From NCBI GenBank assembly GCA_033675265.1, contig JAUJYZ010000450.1, positions 1 to 64,000 of the forward strand: a stretch of 64,000 bases of DNA, in the 5' to 3' direction. The notes beneath the pieces are model-generated. The model did not search any database. It was given only the letters and a program-made list of their open reading frames with translations, and was not told the DNA's origin. Origin of the DNA: Actinostola sp. cb2023 (taxonomy: Eukaryota > Cnidaria > Anthozoa > Actiniaria > Actinostolidae). Positions 1-13,392 of this stretch are shown in pieces (within the stretch, counting starts at the first letter, position 1; the number at the start of each line of letters is the position of its first letter). A program made the translations under genes and the position numbers.

Positions 1-479
1 ACCCCCTCCAAAGTCCTTGCCACAACCCCGTTTGTGGCCTAACTTTTCACACCACAGTATGCACCACACTTCTACTTTTAGGAGACGTGCTTCAAACAGA
101 TGCTAGGTATGACACCCAGAAGTGCACCAACAGTCGCCCTTGTAGATAGCCAGCAAAAGACCCAAAAGATTGACTTGATGTGCGATCGGATGGAGATTCC
201 TTTGAAGTAACCTGGCCCTTATTGGTCCAGGGCGTTTAGGTAAGCGTGTGATAGGCAAGTCAGGCGATGGACGGTTTCTCTAAATTGACAGTCCCTAATT
301 CCAATAACGGGTACCGGGTAAAAAGCAAAGGAGCCTTTTGTTGCAAATTGCTGGTCTGTTGTGTGAAAGAACCTACTGAAGGGTATTAAAGCTTGCTTGG
401 GGAACGTCCTCAAGGGAGCGCTTTGGAAAACAATGACGTCATCTCACAAGCCATGGACAAGCTAAAATACTCGAGTCGA

Positions 480-3260
480 CCCAAAGTTTAAGGGACACGC
501 AAAGGGTGGCAGAACTTGCTGATGAGTCTTCGAACATGCAGGGAAAAAACCCTACTCACGATGGATTACCTTTCAATGAGCATTGAGATCCGCAGAAGCC
601 CCTCTGCCAGATACTGGTGGAGACGTTTGCCAGGTTTATCTTGCACTCGCGCTGGCTAAAAAAGGTAAATCCCCACACCCCCCAATAAAAGTTTAAGGAT
701 AATCGTCATTCCTACCCTTGCCGATGGTCATTAGTTTAGTTACAGACGCCGTCAACAAGCCCTCCGACCCAGTCTTCGGAAAGGGGGACACTAGCACCTA
801 CTGTTAAAAGAAACACATCGACTAGGGAGGAGAGTAGGAGAGTAACAAGAGTCCCAATCGAAAGAAACACGGGCAGCCACGCTGTCCAGTCTGGTGCCTC
901 CAAGTACTCTCGCAACCTGCTTGCACGTCAGTTATGCCTGTGCCAGAGTGAGTAAATCCGTCCTTTACGCCACACCCACCGACCCTTGCATTCAATTGTG
1001 CGGAGGCACCCACTACTTGACACAGTGGCAAGGACTTCAAGGCACTTCGGGTAAAGGAACGTCTATATCCTTTATTCAATCCAAGAGGGTGACTATGTGT
1101 TTAACTGTTTTTAAACCTGGCCACCTGGGCAAGGACTGTCGGAGGCCATTTTGTCTGTAAACATCGATGGATGTGTTCCAAAGGCACAGCAAGTTTCTAC
1201 ACTTGCCAACCCAGCCAACTCAAAGAAGCTGAAGTTACACGCCCAACGAGGGATGTAGCAGTGCCGCCAACCTCTGGACCGGACCCAACAGTTTCTGCGT
1301 CCAGTAACTTTTCGTTGTGAGGAGAAGGAGAAGTTTGCACTCCCTATTGTTTGCTGTTCGTGTTAGAGGCAAAGGTCTTGGTAATTACGTGGATACCTAT
1401 GCCCTAGTAAGACCCTGGTGGCACAAAGTGGTATGTGTTCGGAGAGGCTTGCCCACCTCCTGGGTGGTCCCAAGAGGAACTATAAAACAACTGTAATCTG
1501 TCTACTATCCACGAAAGTAAAACACCCCCTGTGAAGGCGGATGTTGTCAAACCTACAAGTTTCCCAACATAAATGGTGGTCCACAGTTTTTGACATGAGG
1601 GGGGGGAGTAATGGTTCGTCCTTCATTAAATGTTGGGTTCTGGATAACTTGGCTACACACCCAACCGACCTCAAGAAAAAGTGCCTCACCTGAAAAGATA
1701 TTTACATGGCCTAAATTGGATTGCAAATGAAGGGTCCATCTTGCTTTCATTGGACAAGACACTCCTGACCTTACATTCCCAGGAGGAGACACGAAGGGGG
1801 AAAGCCTGGGCGAGCCGTACGCTTGTCTCACTCTGTAAAACGTAAACCAGAAACTGAAACATTGAACGTCAACTAGAAAGCACTTTGGAAGTTGGAAGAT
1901 GATCATCGAGATGGACACCCTAGGGCTTTGTCCAGCAGTTGACAGGAAAGGGCCTTTGGACACTTGGAATGACCCTCAGTGAAGCCCTTTGTTACACCAT
2001 CACTACCACGATGGACATTACCGTTTAAAGATAGACCATACTAATCTGCCAAACAAACCCGCCGTTGGCCGGAACATCGTCGTCTACGCCTTCTTGGGGA
2101 AACAGGCTTCAGAGAAGACCCAGAAGTTATCTGGAAGGGTATACTGCAAGCATGGCACGAAAACTCCTCGACAGAGGGTATGCTGAAGCTGTTCCACGGA
2201 TGAGAACCTGAAAGGCAAGAGATGGGCTTACCACCTGGTACTTGCCTCATTGTCACCATCCATATATGATGTGTTGCTGCCAAATATTAGAGGTGTGTCT
2301 TTGACAACGACAAGGTCCATCAAGGGACCCGATATGACAAAGGGGCCTAGTCGGTGTCCTGCCTGCGTGTTCAGACAAGGAACCAATAGCTCTGATGGCG
2401 GGGACATAGAAGGGGGATATTCCACCAGGTACGGGTAAGTAGAAGGCCGATCGTGATGCCCTTCGCTTTCCCTCTGGTGGAGAAATGGAGACCCAAAAAA
2501 CGAGACACCGATGACATACCGTATGACAAACCCACCTCTTTGGTGGGAGTGGTGGTCGCCAGTTTTGTGCGAATTTTTTGCCATGAAAAAGATGTGCGAA
2601 AGGACAACGCAGAAAAACTTCGACCCAAATACAATATCCACTATTCATCAAACAATTTTTTTTAATGTGGCGATTGCCTCAAGTCTGGTGCCTCCCATGA
2701 GGAGGGCAGTGAGACTAGTGCACGAATTACGGGGACAGTTGCTATCTAATGGCTAGCCTTCCACCTTGACTAAGTGGGTTCAGTGTGAGGCCCTTTTGTA
2801 CTGAGAGCCAAAATACTATTCAAGAGCCTTTGCAGAAAATAAGGTGTGGCTGGGGGGACGACCCCCCATGCCAGGCGAGGAAAAAAGGGGGACCAAATGG
2901 AGCCGGTGGCTACAAGATGTGCCATTGATCCAGAACTTGGATGTGCCCCGTTGCTTGAAGCCTGAAGGCTTTGAAGTAGAGTCTGCAGAACTGCATCATT
3001 TCGCAGAGATGCTTCGGAGCATGGCTATGGAGCTGGTCCCATACCTGAGGTTGGTACGACACCACTGGAAACCCCTCATTGTTCCTTTTCTTCATGCTCG
3101 AAGTCTCCGACTGGCCACACTTAAAAGGCACCACCATTCCCTCGAATTTAAGAAATTAGCAGCAGCAGCTGTCCTGATGACTCGTCGCGTGGTTTTGGAC
3201 AGCTGCTGAAGTAGTAGAAAGCACCTCTAGGTGGCCCATGGTCCACCTTTTCCTCTGGAA
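480..3260 (+). pseudogene. Decayed BEL/Pao-type LTR retrotransposon polyprotein
   Basis: Short in-frame islands in shifting frames line up in BEL/Pao order. A gag-like LP.L..rW segment lies near 620-660. A zinc-knuckle remnant (PGHLGKDC) lies near 1110-1145. A protease-like stretch (VRGKGLGNYVDTYAL) lies near 1350-1400. Next comes the conserved pre-RT block with LPNKPAV near 2050. RT-like pieces follow: a GPDMTKG segment near 2325, an FGG.WSP-like segment near 2530-2570, a VDDCLKSV-like zone near 2660 and LVHELRGQLLSNG near 2720. Many frameshifts and stops make it non-functional. No LTR pair is visible, so the 5' end may lie outside the window. Its base composition is visibly more GC-rich than the DNA that follows. 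BEL/Pao is judged from motif order, not one strong match. Confidence 0.6.
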
Positions 3261-3373
3261 AGAGACGAAGAATGCATGGCCACCTCAAGGGCCAGAGTTT
3301 TTCAAATGCTCAAAGGACCCATTGAATAGGCCTTCTTACAACATACAAAAATAATTTAATTGCTGTAATGCAG

Positions 3374-3410
3374 GTATTATTATTATTATTATTATTATTT
3401 TATTATTAAT
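3374..3410. repeat. (ATT)n microsatellite
   Basis: Perfect ATT trinucleotide run, with a short A/T-only tail. It marks the 3' side of the BEL/Pao-like region. Confidence 0.95.
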
Positions 3411-4078
3411 CCGCAGAAAGAGTTGAGCAGGCCAAGTTACTTCAGTTTTATATCAGAGAGTGGTCAGTCACGTAGAAGGCAAAACACCAACAAGAAGTGT
3501 GTTAGGAGCAAAGCACAGGTAGGAAAAAGAAGAGCAGAGACTATAAAAAGCAGCAAACAGAAATACATGGAGGGAGTCAGGAAGAACCAGAGACCAATTG
3601 GATTGATAGAAACATTAGATAAAAAAGTAAAGTAGTATGATACATATAAAGGGATAGACAACTCTAAAAAGCTAAACCACACCATTGTCTTTCCTAGGTT
3701 GTACAAAAAAAAAAAAAAAAAACCCTTCTCAAAATTAAAATTGAAAAGTCGGGAACACCAACATGGGACAAGATCTATAGCTGTTTATTATAGTAAGGGG
3801 GTTTATGGGAAAGAAGAAGAAATATAGGTCTATTTATAAAGCATCCTCCCCTATTAAGGCGGTCCTTTTAGTAAGAAGCAGGCTGTTCGTATAACTGCTT
3901 CTAGCTGCTCAGTTTTCCTAGACTTGTACCAATATCATAAACTCATTGATGGTATTAAAGGCTATTGATATGATGTAAGTTGTGTAGTGTGCGTGAAAAT
4001 AAACTATCTGTAGTGATTTTACCAGAACAACCAAAATGGTTTAATGTGCTGCTATCGCAATCTCGAAGAGGCTTCTGT
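3411..4078. other. AT-rich spacer, no gene recognised
   Basis: Short open frames only, none with recognisable motifs. It includes a poly(A) run at about 3705-3721, which may be the 3' tail of a retrotransposed insert; I could not identify the body. Confidence 0.5.
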
Positions 4079-4355
4079 AAAAGGGGGACTAGTTATGTAA
4101 ATCGTTCAAAATTTGATTTTTAGCTGAAACTTCAACTGAAATAATCTCAAGGATCCATAACAATCCATACAAAGGGTTGAGTCAGTTGACGTCCCACTGG
4201 GCACCTCTAAAAGATTCATAAAAATGCATTTACTTCCCATTGGAATTTTTTGAGAAAAACAATAAAACCAGTGATTGTAATGGGTCTTTGAGAATATCTC
4301 AGTGAAGTTTCAGCTAAAATCAAACTTTGAACGATTTACGTACTAGTTCCCCCTT
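4079..4355. mobile_element. MITE-like element with ~75-bp inverted ends
   Basis: The left arm (4079 to about 4155) begins AAGGGGGACTAGT and its reverse complement occurs at about 4283-4355 with scattered mismatches. TAA flanks both outer ends. A 3-bp TAA duplication is compatible with a PIF/Harbinger-mobilised MITE (family TSD is TWA), but neither terminal sequence matches the two Harbinger elements in this window. No ORF inside. Confidence 0.7.
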
Positions 4356-4360
4356 TAAGG

Positions 4361-7090
4361 TTAGACAAATTTTTACCTTACATATGATATATTGACATTT
4401 TGGTGATTGCTTATTACATTTCATGCTGCTTTAGGAGGGGATGGTGCTCCCTTTGGTAGGATGAAAAAACCTGCTTGCTTTTGGCTTTTGGGAGTCTCCC
4501 GAGTATGGAATTAAGATCACCAAACAGCTCATTAAAGGGACATCTGAGAATCGAGAAAGGACTGTATATATCCTTTTTAAAAACTTGTGCTGATCAAAAC
4601 ATACCATATTAAAATTTAGAATTATCAGAACTACCGAAAACGACATGAAGATGTTTAGCATATTTTGGCAGATGTCCAACACAAGCAATAAGCTCAGAAG
4701 CAATGGAGACATTTGCAAAAACATGCATCTGACACAGGAAAAAACCGTTGGGACTTACAACCAAAGTATCATTAGTAGCACGTCTGTGGAAAAACTACAA
4801 AAAAGTATCGAAAACACGAAATTTCAGGAAACACAAACTAAAAACTATGATAATTGGAATAGAGAAGAAGTAGACAAGAGTTGCTCCCCATTGGTATCCA
4901 ACCTAATTGACAGAGCCCATTTTTTTGAGCCTTTTACATTTAAAAAACAATGGCTTGTGCTTTAGGCAAAATAGATATGTAATAATGTTTCATATATTTT
5001 TGTACATGTTCCTACAAAACAACTACTCCATTTTATAGGATATGTTGATGTTTCTGAGATCAAAGTGGCAATCTTTTCTAGATTAGTAAAAAAGGGTGAT
5101 TAAATGGTTTAATGAAACAATGGGAAAATGGAAAAAACAGTTTGATTACCGCTTTTACAGGTAAAGATTCCAGAATGTTTATGTTATAATGTTATGTATA
5201 TAATGGATGTCCTTGATTAAAACCACGAAAGATGCATATTTTTTAAGCTTCATGCTCTTATTTTTTGTTTGTTTTTTTTTTTTTTGCCTTGCCCCTTGAA
5301 GTGAGCTTTAAAGAGCTTTGTAAGAATTATTTCCCTGTTTCACACTGGGTTTTTTTTAGGTAAACTCCACTGCATGGACCCTTGGTCCACATTTTTTCCA
5401 GCACACACAGAGGGAATATGGTGTGGGTCTAGGCCATTGGAATTCTAATGGGAGGGTAGGGGAGGCTAAGCACTTGGCAAATTGCTAAATATAGCAAACA
5501 AACACAATATACAACACTGAAGCCACTGGAAGCAAAACTCTTTCGCCATGAATTATCTCACTCATTTGCTTCGTCCAAATCTCTATTGGTTTCCTATATT
5601 CCCCCAAAGAGAACTGAAGACTCAAATTTTATTTCTACTGAAATAATGGTAATTAATGGAATGAATAAAGTATTATTAATTTTTTTTTACTGTGGTCTTG
5701 AGTACACGGTGGGCATAAATGCGGCCCGAAAAAAATCGTTTCTTTGAAATTTTTGGAAGGAATGAATGAATGAAATGAAAAAACCTTTAATTAGAAAAAA
5801 ATTCAGGGTAGCTCTGTGTCAGCAATAAAAAAAATCGCCTGTTATCAATTGGAAAAAATCGAATAATTGACAGTGATGCACTTAAAAACCCGTTGATATT
5901 CACTATGCTCTACTTCGTTCATTATCGTGATAACTCTAAAATCGAAAACTGGACAAATGGGGGGGACAAATGCAACCAGAGTTAAAAACTTTAAAAAAAT
6001 TTAATTCCCGGGAAAATTTGGCGGGAAATAATTCATTAACAAAACATTTATTATCTAATTAAATTGCAGGTACAAGATTTGACAAAGAACAATGGACATC
6101 ATTTGTGGATTTAGAGTAAGTAAAAAACTCAAGGAAAATTGTCGCCTTGGCGACAACATTTGCAGTGGAAATGGGCGGGACACTGGCATATCCAACACAG
6201 AGCAATTTTAGAAGGCAAAACACAGCAACTTTTGCAGTTGATGTGTATGCTTTTTGGTGTAGTTAAGGGTGAGGGTTTATATACGAAGACAAGAAAAAGG
6301 CATGGGATGGTAAAAACTGCTGCAGAAAGTTAGGACTGCCATTGCCGGAATGCCACAGATACCCACAGTACTCAGGACATCCCAGAAGCATGTTCCAATG
6401 TGTCATAAGGAGATGTTTCCAAAAAAGGTGCTTCTCCGTGACCCTCCTTTTCAGAAATTGGTTGCCATATGTGCAAAAGGGTGTGTTAGGTGGGACATTT
6501 GGTAATAAATGGACCATGTTCAGTTTATTTTATATTTTGATTTCATGGACTCCATTCCCTTGACCAAGAATAAATTGTTTTTATGTTATGGAAAGGTTTA
6601 ATAATTTCTTTCGATTTTGCTTGAAAAGATGGATGCTTTAACACATCCCATTATCCTTGCTTGTGTGTCTTCATCCCACTTTTTCAGGGACTATAAAATA
6701 AGAGTTCACGAAAACACAATGATAATAATAATAATTATCAAGTATGCTGGACTTAAAAAAATAGAGTACAAAAAACAACTAAAAACGCGCAACGTTTGTT
6801 TTGCACCCAAATTAGTAATTAAATAAATTAAATAATTAACTAATTAAAACCAAACAACAGGAAAAACAATAGTACAGTGCAAATATTTAGAGTGATTCCA
6901 ATAAACCTGGGCACTAATAATTAGCTTGTCAGTGTTTCAATAGATAAAAAAAAGAACAAAAGAAAACAAAAGAGTGAGTGTCTAAAAGTTGTTATTGGTG
7001 TAGATAGTAATGCCCAGTGGGTTTATCACTCTATATCCGTAAAAATAGATAGCTAACTGTTCACCTGTCCCCACCTATCTTCTACGTACG
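4361..7090. other. AT-rich intergenic DNA, no gene recognised
   Basis: Low-complexity AT-rich DNA with short open frames that carry no recognisable domain. A small AATG-type run lies at about 5760-5778. An open stretch around 6140-6560 on the plus strand may be an old coding remnant but shows no diagnostic motif. Confidence 0.5.
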
Positions 7091-7099
7091 CGCCAATAA

Positions 7100-8030
7100 A
7101 GTAAGAGGGCGCATAAGGGCCTCAAAACATCCTCTTCCATTTAGTCTTTGTTTCTGGCTTGCGCATCGGTAACTTCCATCCCAGGACTTTCCAACACAGC
7201 TTTTGCTCTCTCTTTTCTCAAACGTTCGTCGCCATGTAGTTTTTTGGCACACTTCCCTTTCTCACCTCCTTCCCTTCTGGTTGCCCATGTAAGTGCCATT
7301 TGCACAGGTTGTTCGTGTTCCTTTCTGAGGCGTATGACCCAAAGAACTTCCAACCTTCTCCGTCTCACACTTCTCCACTTAGTCATTTCAATGTTGGGCC
7401 CTTTCCAGTAATTCTTTCATGCAGATCTCTTATCTTGCCATTTTAACCTCATTATCCTTCTTAGACAGCGGTTTGAAAATACATCCCAACTTTTTTCTCA
7501 TCGCTTTGTTCAGTTTCCATGTTTTCGCATCCGTACAGAAGTAACGGGTTTTTTTTTATCAGGTCTTATAGAGCCTGATCTTCGTCTTCCTCTTGATGTT
7601 TTGCTAGTGTTTCAGAGGTTGAATAAGCTCGCAAATGTTTTCCTCCTCGATTTTCCCCATTCTTAACTTCATGTCTTCCTCGCCTCCTCCTTGGCTTTGT
7701 TCATTGTACGCACCAAGATATGTGAATTTCTCTACAACTTCTACTGGTTCTTCGTTCACTGTAATGTTTTCACTACTTTTTGCATTCACACGCATTGCTT
7801 TACACTTCTTCGACATTTAATTGAGGCAGTTCGTACATGCATTATCTGTTAGCTTTGCTGGTTGATGAGATCAGAAAGCTATGTCGTCAGCAAAGTCGAG
7901 GTCTTCAAGTTTTTTGTTGCCAGTTTCCATCTTAAGTCCCGTTTCCTTTCGGCCTGGAGTTGTTCGCCTCATTGCCCAATCTATGATCATTAGAAATAGA
8001 AATCCTGGACATGTGCAACCTTGCACACAC
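7100..8030 (-). pseudogene. 3' part of a non-LTR retrotransposon (RTE-like) reverse transcriptase
   Basis: Read on the minus strand, the DNA runs from the RT catalytic block to the C-terminus. A DWAMRRTTPG-like segment (about 7990-7950) is followed by LEDLDFADDIAFL (about 7905-7870), which holds the catalytic FADD box. Next come an NVEEFTYLG-type thumb region (7816-7604) and a C-terminal block resembling ..RRRRLE..W..RLRKEH (7386-7141), with a final ALCP-like end near 7110. Frame changes and stops separate the blocks. The order and spacing fit RTE-type LINEs. The 5' part (endonuclease) is missing, as is typical of 5' truncation. Confidence 0.75.
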
Positions 8031-8359
8031 TAATGCACAAATGGCACACACGTTTTGGGGTTTTCGGGCTGGAGATCACCAGAATCTGAGGGTAAAACAC
8101 TTTAGATGAGTGTTTCTGAAGAACACAAGATCATTTTTGACCGAGAGCCAAACGTAAAACATTTCGATGGTGGCTTTTTTTTTTCAGAATCATTTGGGGT
8201 TGCCTTTCTATTTCAACAACCTCATCGTAATTCAAGCTATTCTTCGGAATACGAAAAAAGTAAGTTTATGTATAGAAATTCCAAAGCAGCGCTAAATAGT
8301 CTTTTGTCAAAGGAGTTGGGTGAGAAAACTGGGTTTAAAGAAGAAAAACTGCGCATTCT
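8031..8359. other. Spacer before the TTAA element
   Basis: One plus-strand open frame starts with ATG at 8106 and closes at 8363, exactly at the TTAA boundary. It has no recognisable domain and no supporting splice or promoter signal, so I do not call a gene. Confidence 0.4.
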
Positions 8360-8377
8360 TTAAACACGAAGTTTCGG

Positions 8378-8385
8378 TATAAAAG
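8378..8385 (+). promoter_or_regulatory. TATA box in the left terminal repeat
   Basis: TATAAAAG lies 14 bases inside the left end of element F. The same motif lies at the matching place in the right terminal repeat, facing inward. It is well placed to start transcription near 8408. Confidence 0.45.
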
Positions 8386-8408
8386 GACGTGGGGCCCCAG
8401 GGGTTTGT

Positions 8409-9498
8409 CACCTTCAGTTGTCACTCAGCCGTCGTGGTGGCTCACATCTCTCTTGCTGATGGGGACCGCGGCCCCCTTTTTTTGAGCAGTAAACTCTTGG
8501 ATTTTTGTTTTGTTATCAGTTTATTCGCGACTTCTAAATCGACTTTTTATTTAATCCAAGAATGTCGAAGGAAAGCCTTGGTAAGTGTGTCCATGACTAT
8601 GTAAATTATTTCGTATCTGATAGTTTCATTGTTTTATTTTGTATTGATTTGAACAAAAAAACTGAGCCGCAAAACGCGCGAAGATTCAAAGTTTTCCGCT
8701 CCACTGAAAACGATGTGCACATGGTTTTATATTTATGATATAAATTACCGTAGAAATTCGTATCGAAGAAAAGGGGACAAACTGATAGAGAGATAATAAG
8801 AAAGCCCACTGTTTGCAAACGCAAAATATCAATCAACAGAGAAGAAAGTTCAAGAGGCCGAAGCTAGGTAAAGTCCAAAACATACCTGACTCGACGAAAA
8901 CTCGTTCGACTAGTCAATCTGTCCAAGTCAGTTTCACTATCGAAAGGAGTTCCATCGGAAAGGTCGGGATTCCGTGTAAAAGCCCCATCGAATTCTTACC
9001 AATCTACAATTTTATATAGGACATTGGGTGTGATATATTACAATGAAAACTAACGAAATACTGAACACAGAACTCCAAACAAGGAGCTGCACTTAGAAGA
9101 TGGTCCGATCGTCTATCTATCACGTACATCATTTTGTTGAATCGGTTTTTTATTCAAATCATCTCCTCTAATCTTTCTTTCAGGAGGTCAAAGCCAGAAA
9201 GAAATTGGAAAGTCCCAAGCTTGGAGCCAAACTGGGACACATCAAAGTCCAGTATTTTTTAAAATACGAAACACTTTGCTATATAGTCGTCGAAAAATCA
9301 ACCAAAACCAGAAGGACCACTGACCCAGCCCGAAGTGCCAATTCTGCCTTCAATCTCCTGCGGTTGTTTCAGACGGAAAGACCCAAAGGAGCCCCAAATG
9401 TGAGAAACCATGGCAAAGTAGTTGAAAGGAATATAGATGTTTTACAGCGCATATTGTCTAATGTTGCAAGATTGTGGGAAAAGACGTCGATGACATGA
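8409..9498 (+). CDS. Possible two-exon gene, function unknown
   Basis: A TATA motif is followed by an exon-like stretch ending at 8580 with a strong donor (GTAAGT at 8581). A good acceptor (pyrimidine tract plus CAG at 9181-9183) follows about 600 bases later. In one frame the exons join without a stop (..ECRRKAL then EVKARKKLESPKLG..) and stay open to a TGA at 9498. That frame has no ATG in the first exon. The ATG at 8562 (MSKESL) uses another frame and gives a product of only about 52 residues. No domain is recognised; the C-terminal part is basic. The splice signals may be real but the protein is uncertain. Confidence 0.25.
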
Positions 9499-9499
9499 C

Positions 9500-12400
9500 G
9501 AAGAAAGAAGAAATTAGGCTGGGTCACATCGGGGACGATGTCAGAGAAGGGGTCAGCCGAAAATGTGTGGTGGAATGATCCCACGGCGGGCCCCAGACCC
9601 TCGAAAAAAACGTCACGTTCGCCAGACAAAGTTGGCCAGCGGTTTTAGCGCATAAATGTAAAACAAAATGGCGTACGTGTATAAACATGTGGTGAGGTCT
9701 TAGGAAGCATTTTGTTCAGCGGGGAAATTGACGGGAAAAATGAACGAGTAAAATATTTCTTTTGGTGAAGAATGGTGAAAACAGTTAATTGAGTTTGTTG
9801 TTGGATCTGGGTTGGGAAAGGAAATAGGCCCTCCATGATGTTATTTTGTTAAGGGAAAAAGCAGCAACAGGACTTCTGCTATTCGAATCGTGAAATAATA
9901 GACTTCGGTACTTCCATGAAGAAACACTCGATTTTAATAGCCGGTAAGTTTCTCTGAAATATCTCCTCTTTCTTTGTGCCCTACAGTATTTTTAGGGGTT
10001 TTTTCATGGTTGTAAATGATAAACTTCATCGTTAAAATATATTTTTGCTCTTCAACGGTAAATCTAGCAAATGGAAATGACCAACTACATATATAATGAC
10101 TGTTACAGTAACAATACCATTGTTTTATCTCTTAAGTTTCATATGCAGCGGCGACATGAGTAAATTTGTTTTTTTAACTACAATTTTTATGTATGTTTTT
10201 TCTTTAGGTTACTGTACTGTAGGTCTTAAAAACGTCAAGAAACTTGAGTGGTACAAACTTGTAGGATCTTTGAAAATAAGCTTATATTAATTTTAAAACT
10301 CATTTAAAGCTTATTTAAATTTATTAATTCAGTTCAAAAATTATTAGTCTATTGTTCTGCAAACTGAGGTGATGGTACATGTGATGATATATATATGTTA
10401 TGGTTTGTTGTTTTCGACAACATTCAACATTATGTTTCTTGACTATTTATTAAATAGTAGGTGTGGTGGTTAAAAATTAAAATTATAAGATTAGCAGGCA
10501 CAGCAATAAAAGCCCTAATTAGGCATTTATTGTTTGGAATGAGTAGAAGGAGTAGTATGGCAACGTCTCATTTTAGGGAGGGAAAACACTTGGTACATGT
10601 ACATGCACACAGATGGAATGAACGCAATAGTACAATAATAATTATAATACAATTATTTGGGTACTACCAGTACCCTTCAGTCTTTGTTTATGGTGTTCAA
10701 ATTCTGAGTTCAGGTGATTCATCTGGCCACTTACATGTACAAAACATTCTCAACTTTCAATAAAGTTAAATACATTTCAGAGTGTGTGTTGACGACAAGT
10801 TTCATTATGTGTAGGGCTCATTGTGAGGCAAGCAAGTGTTACTACCATAGTATTTGAATACTTCCATTTTCAAACGTGGACACATATAAGCATGCAACAA
10901 ACAGACTTAGATTATAAGTTAGTCATACTTTGGCTTGTGTCACGTACACTCCTATAACATACTTCTTTTTTACCCCAGTCATGTATATTTAAGTCAATGC
11001 TATTGTATAGACTGTAAAAACTGTAAGCTGCCGTTCATGCATGTCTGCAATGAATCTTGAATTTGATGTCACTGTGTCGTGTGGACTAACACTCTAGCTT
11101 ACAGTCAACTGAACAAGTTAGATGAATTGCTAATCAGTACTGATTAAAATGTAAAATAAATTTTGGGAAAGGTAAAAAATGACCAAACTGGTAATAATCA
11201 GAAATATTTGAAAATGGCCTCAAATAGTGTTTATCATATGAGTAAATTTATAAGAATACCACAATCCTAAAACAAGACATGGACAGTATTTATTTAATTT
11301 TATTTATTTATAATAATAGAGTACGAAAACTACTATTGCATGCAATATTTTGTTCTAAATAGCACTAATTAAACGAGGATATAAAATATCAGTATTTAGT
11401 ACTAATAATACTCTTATATTTATGTTGCATGGTATAAGTTTGTTTGTACTCTTAAGTTTGTGGACTTTGTGTCCTAATGTAAATCCATAGACTACTGCAA
11501 TGATTGGTATTATTACAAAAACATAAACAATTATTGTTATATTTCAACTGCAAAATATTATGCAAAATAGTACACAAGGGTATTGTATGTAATGATATTT
11601 TATATGGATTAATTATATTTAATTATTATAACAGCATAAATGGAGTAACATAAATAAATATAATTAATCAGATAACTTATCTGTTAGTTACTGTCACCAT
11701 TATTTAGATGGAAAAAACTTGTCACAACTTATACTAGTTGATTTTGATATTTCTGCAGTTGCAATTGTAACCAATAATTTATTGGTCGACACCAATAGAT
11801 CAAACTTTACCTTACTTCACTGTGGAATTATTTAAAAAACGGTATTTATTAGTTCGAAAAAAACCAGGCTAAGTATTGGGTCTCACATGCAGTAGAGAAG
11901 TGTTCATGGGGTGAAGAGAGTTTTCACTGTGAAAAACAATAGTTATGTTCATGTCAGCCTGTTTATAGCATATCAAGTTTTCAGACTACCCATATTTGTA
12001 TTTTTGAATATCTCATTTATATACATGCAATGACAAATATAATATAATTACTTTTATGTCAATAAAAATATAATTTGTCACAGGGCATATGGTACATACT
12101 AGTAAACTTACATCGAATATACACATTCATTGTTCAGTACAGTTCAATTTTTAATTGTACACAGTACATTCATGTATACAGTTTTACTTTACAAGATAAG
12201 CTTAGGTTTTTTCATCAGTATTATAACCCTTTATCAATACACATTTATTTCCTCGGTGAGGTTTCGGGGTACAAACATGGCCTAAAACTGCATGGCTAAA
12301 GTAAAGTTACAGGAGGGAAATGGAAAAAAAATGTTAATTCAGAAATTAAATTTTCCTTGCTGAGCTGATTTCGCGCGTCACAACCAACAGCACATGAGAC

Positions 12401-12770
12401 CTATAACTAGCTCTTTTAATGCATCCACAAAAAAAAAGATGAATGATCTCCCCTCATTTACCATTATTTGCTTTCTAACTCTTTTTGTTTACTTAGTTTT
12501 CTAATTCTTGCCTAATAGACTTTTCCATTACAGTGTTTTTGATTAGCGATGACTCCTTATCTCTTCGTAATTTGGCGACTTGTAAACGCGGCAGCGTTTG
12601 AAAACTTACAGTTAAAGTAGTGAAAATTTGACCAAAAGCAACCGCTCATGACAGAAAATCAAAAACTAAATTCAAAAAACTAAAACGATAACAATTTTCA
12701 AACAACTATCGAGGATTCAAAATGTGTTTATTTCATTTACAAAATAATTAACACGGCGAAAATTTACCAA
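9500..12770. other. Long AT-rich interior of element F, no gene recognised
   Basis: AT-rich DNA with short open frames only. A stretch near 11385-11440 resembles sequence inside the small inverted repeat at 19561-19698, so it may be a diverged relative. No coding motif, tRNA or long hairpin was seen. Confidence 0.5.
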
Positions 12771-13100
12771 GGGTCAAAAATATGCCCTTCAAATCAAAAT
12801 CTTCAGTTTTTCAAAATCCAGGACAAAAACGACAATCATATAAAATCGCTTTTCAATATTTACCCGTCGAGTTTGGTACCAAAATGGACATCCAATCCAG
12901 GGAAGGCTTCGTCCTCTTCCTGTCTTCCAATTGTTATTCGGAAAAACACGATCGACATACGAGGCTCCGAAAGAGAAGTCGTTTTGCACTCGTGAAATTC
13001 GTTCCCAGACTCCCAAAATATGCGCCCGTCCAATATGGCGGCTGGTTACACTCGAAACGTGCTGTTTTACGAAGCGCGCGGGCCCGCCGTGGATGTCAGA
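12770..13100. repeat. Dispersed repeat R1, copy 1
   Basis: About 330 bp resembling 26060-26390 in the same orientation. Shared landmarks in order are GGGTCAAAA..ATGCCCT, a run ending CGAC(A/G)TACGA(G/A)GCTC, GTTCCCA, CCGTCCAATATGGCG and a GCGCGCG tract near the right edge. Identity is moderate, so the copies are old. Neither has a convincing ORF. Confidence 0.65.
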
Positions 13101-13392
13101 TCTAGATGGCCCAAATCCACCTGGAGTTCCATACATGGGCCACAAACGTTCATGAGTATTAGTGTACATGTCAGCACAACCAGCTGTTGTATCCACACAT
13201 TTAGTATGATGTTTCATTTGTATATATTGAGATACTTGTTATGTTTATTTCAAGAATAACATTCTGTAAATATTATGAAAAATGTAGACAAATAAAAGTG
13301 ATACATTTATTTGGAAACAAGAATCCTTTTTTTGTGTTTAGAATAATAAATATAAATATACAATATACATAAATCATCAATAAATGAAGTAA

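Noticed and set aside
6139..6563. Trp/His-rich open frames on both strands near 6.1-6.5 kb
   Set aside because: No diagnostic motif and no consistent frame; may be chance or very old coding DNA.
7604..7816. Independent small gene on the minus strand
   Set aside because: It is the thumb region of the LINE reverse transcriptase fragment, continuous in order with the blocks on both sides.
8106..8363. 85-residue plus-strand open frame ending at the TTAA border
   Set aside because: No recognisable domain, no promoter or splice support.
9369..9629. 86-residue minus-strand open frame opposite the possible second exon
   Set aside because: It overlaps the plus-strand candidate on the other strand and has no family signal.
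12789..13217. 142-residue minus-strand open frame in repeat R1
   Set aside because: R1 is a dispersed repeat and the second copy does not keep this frame open.
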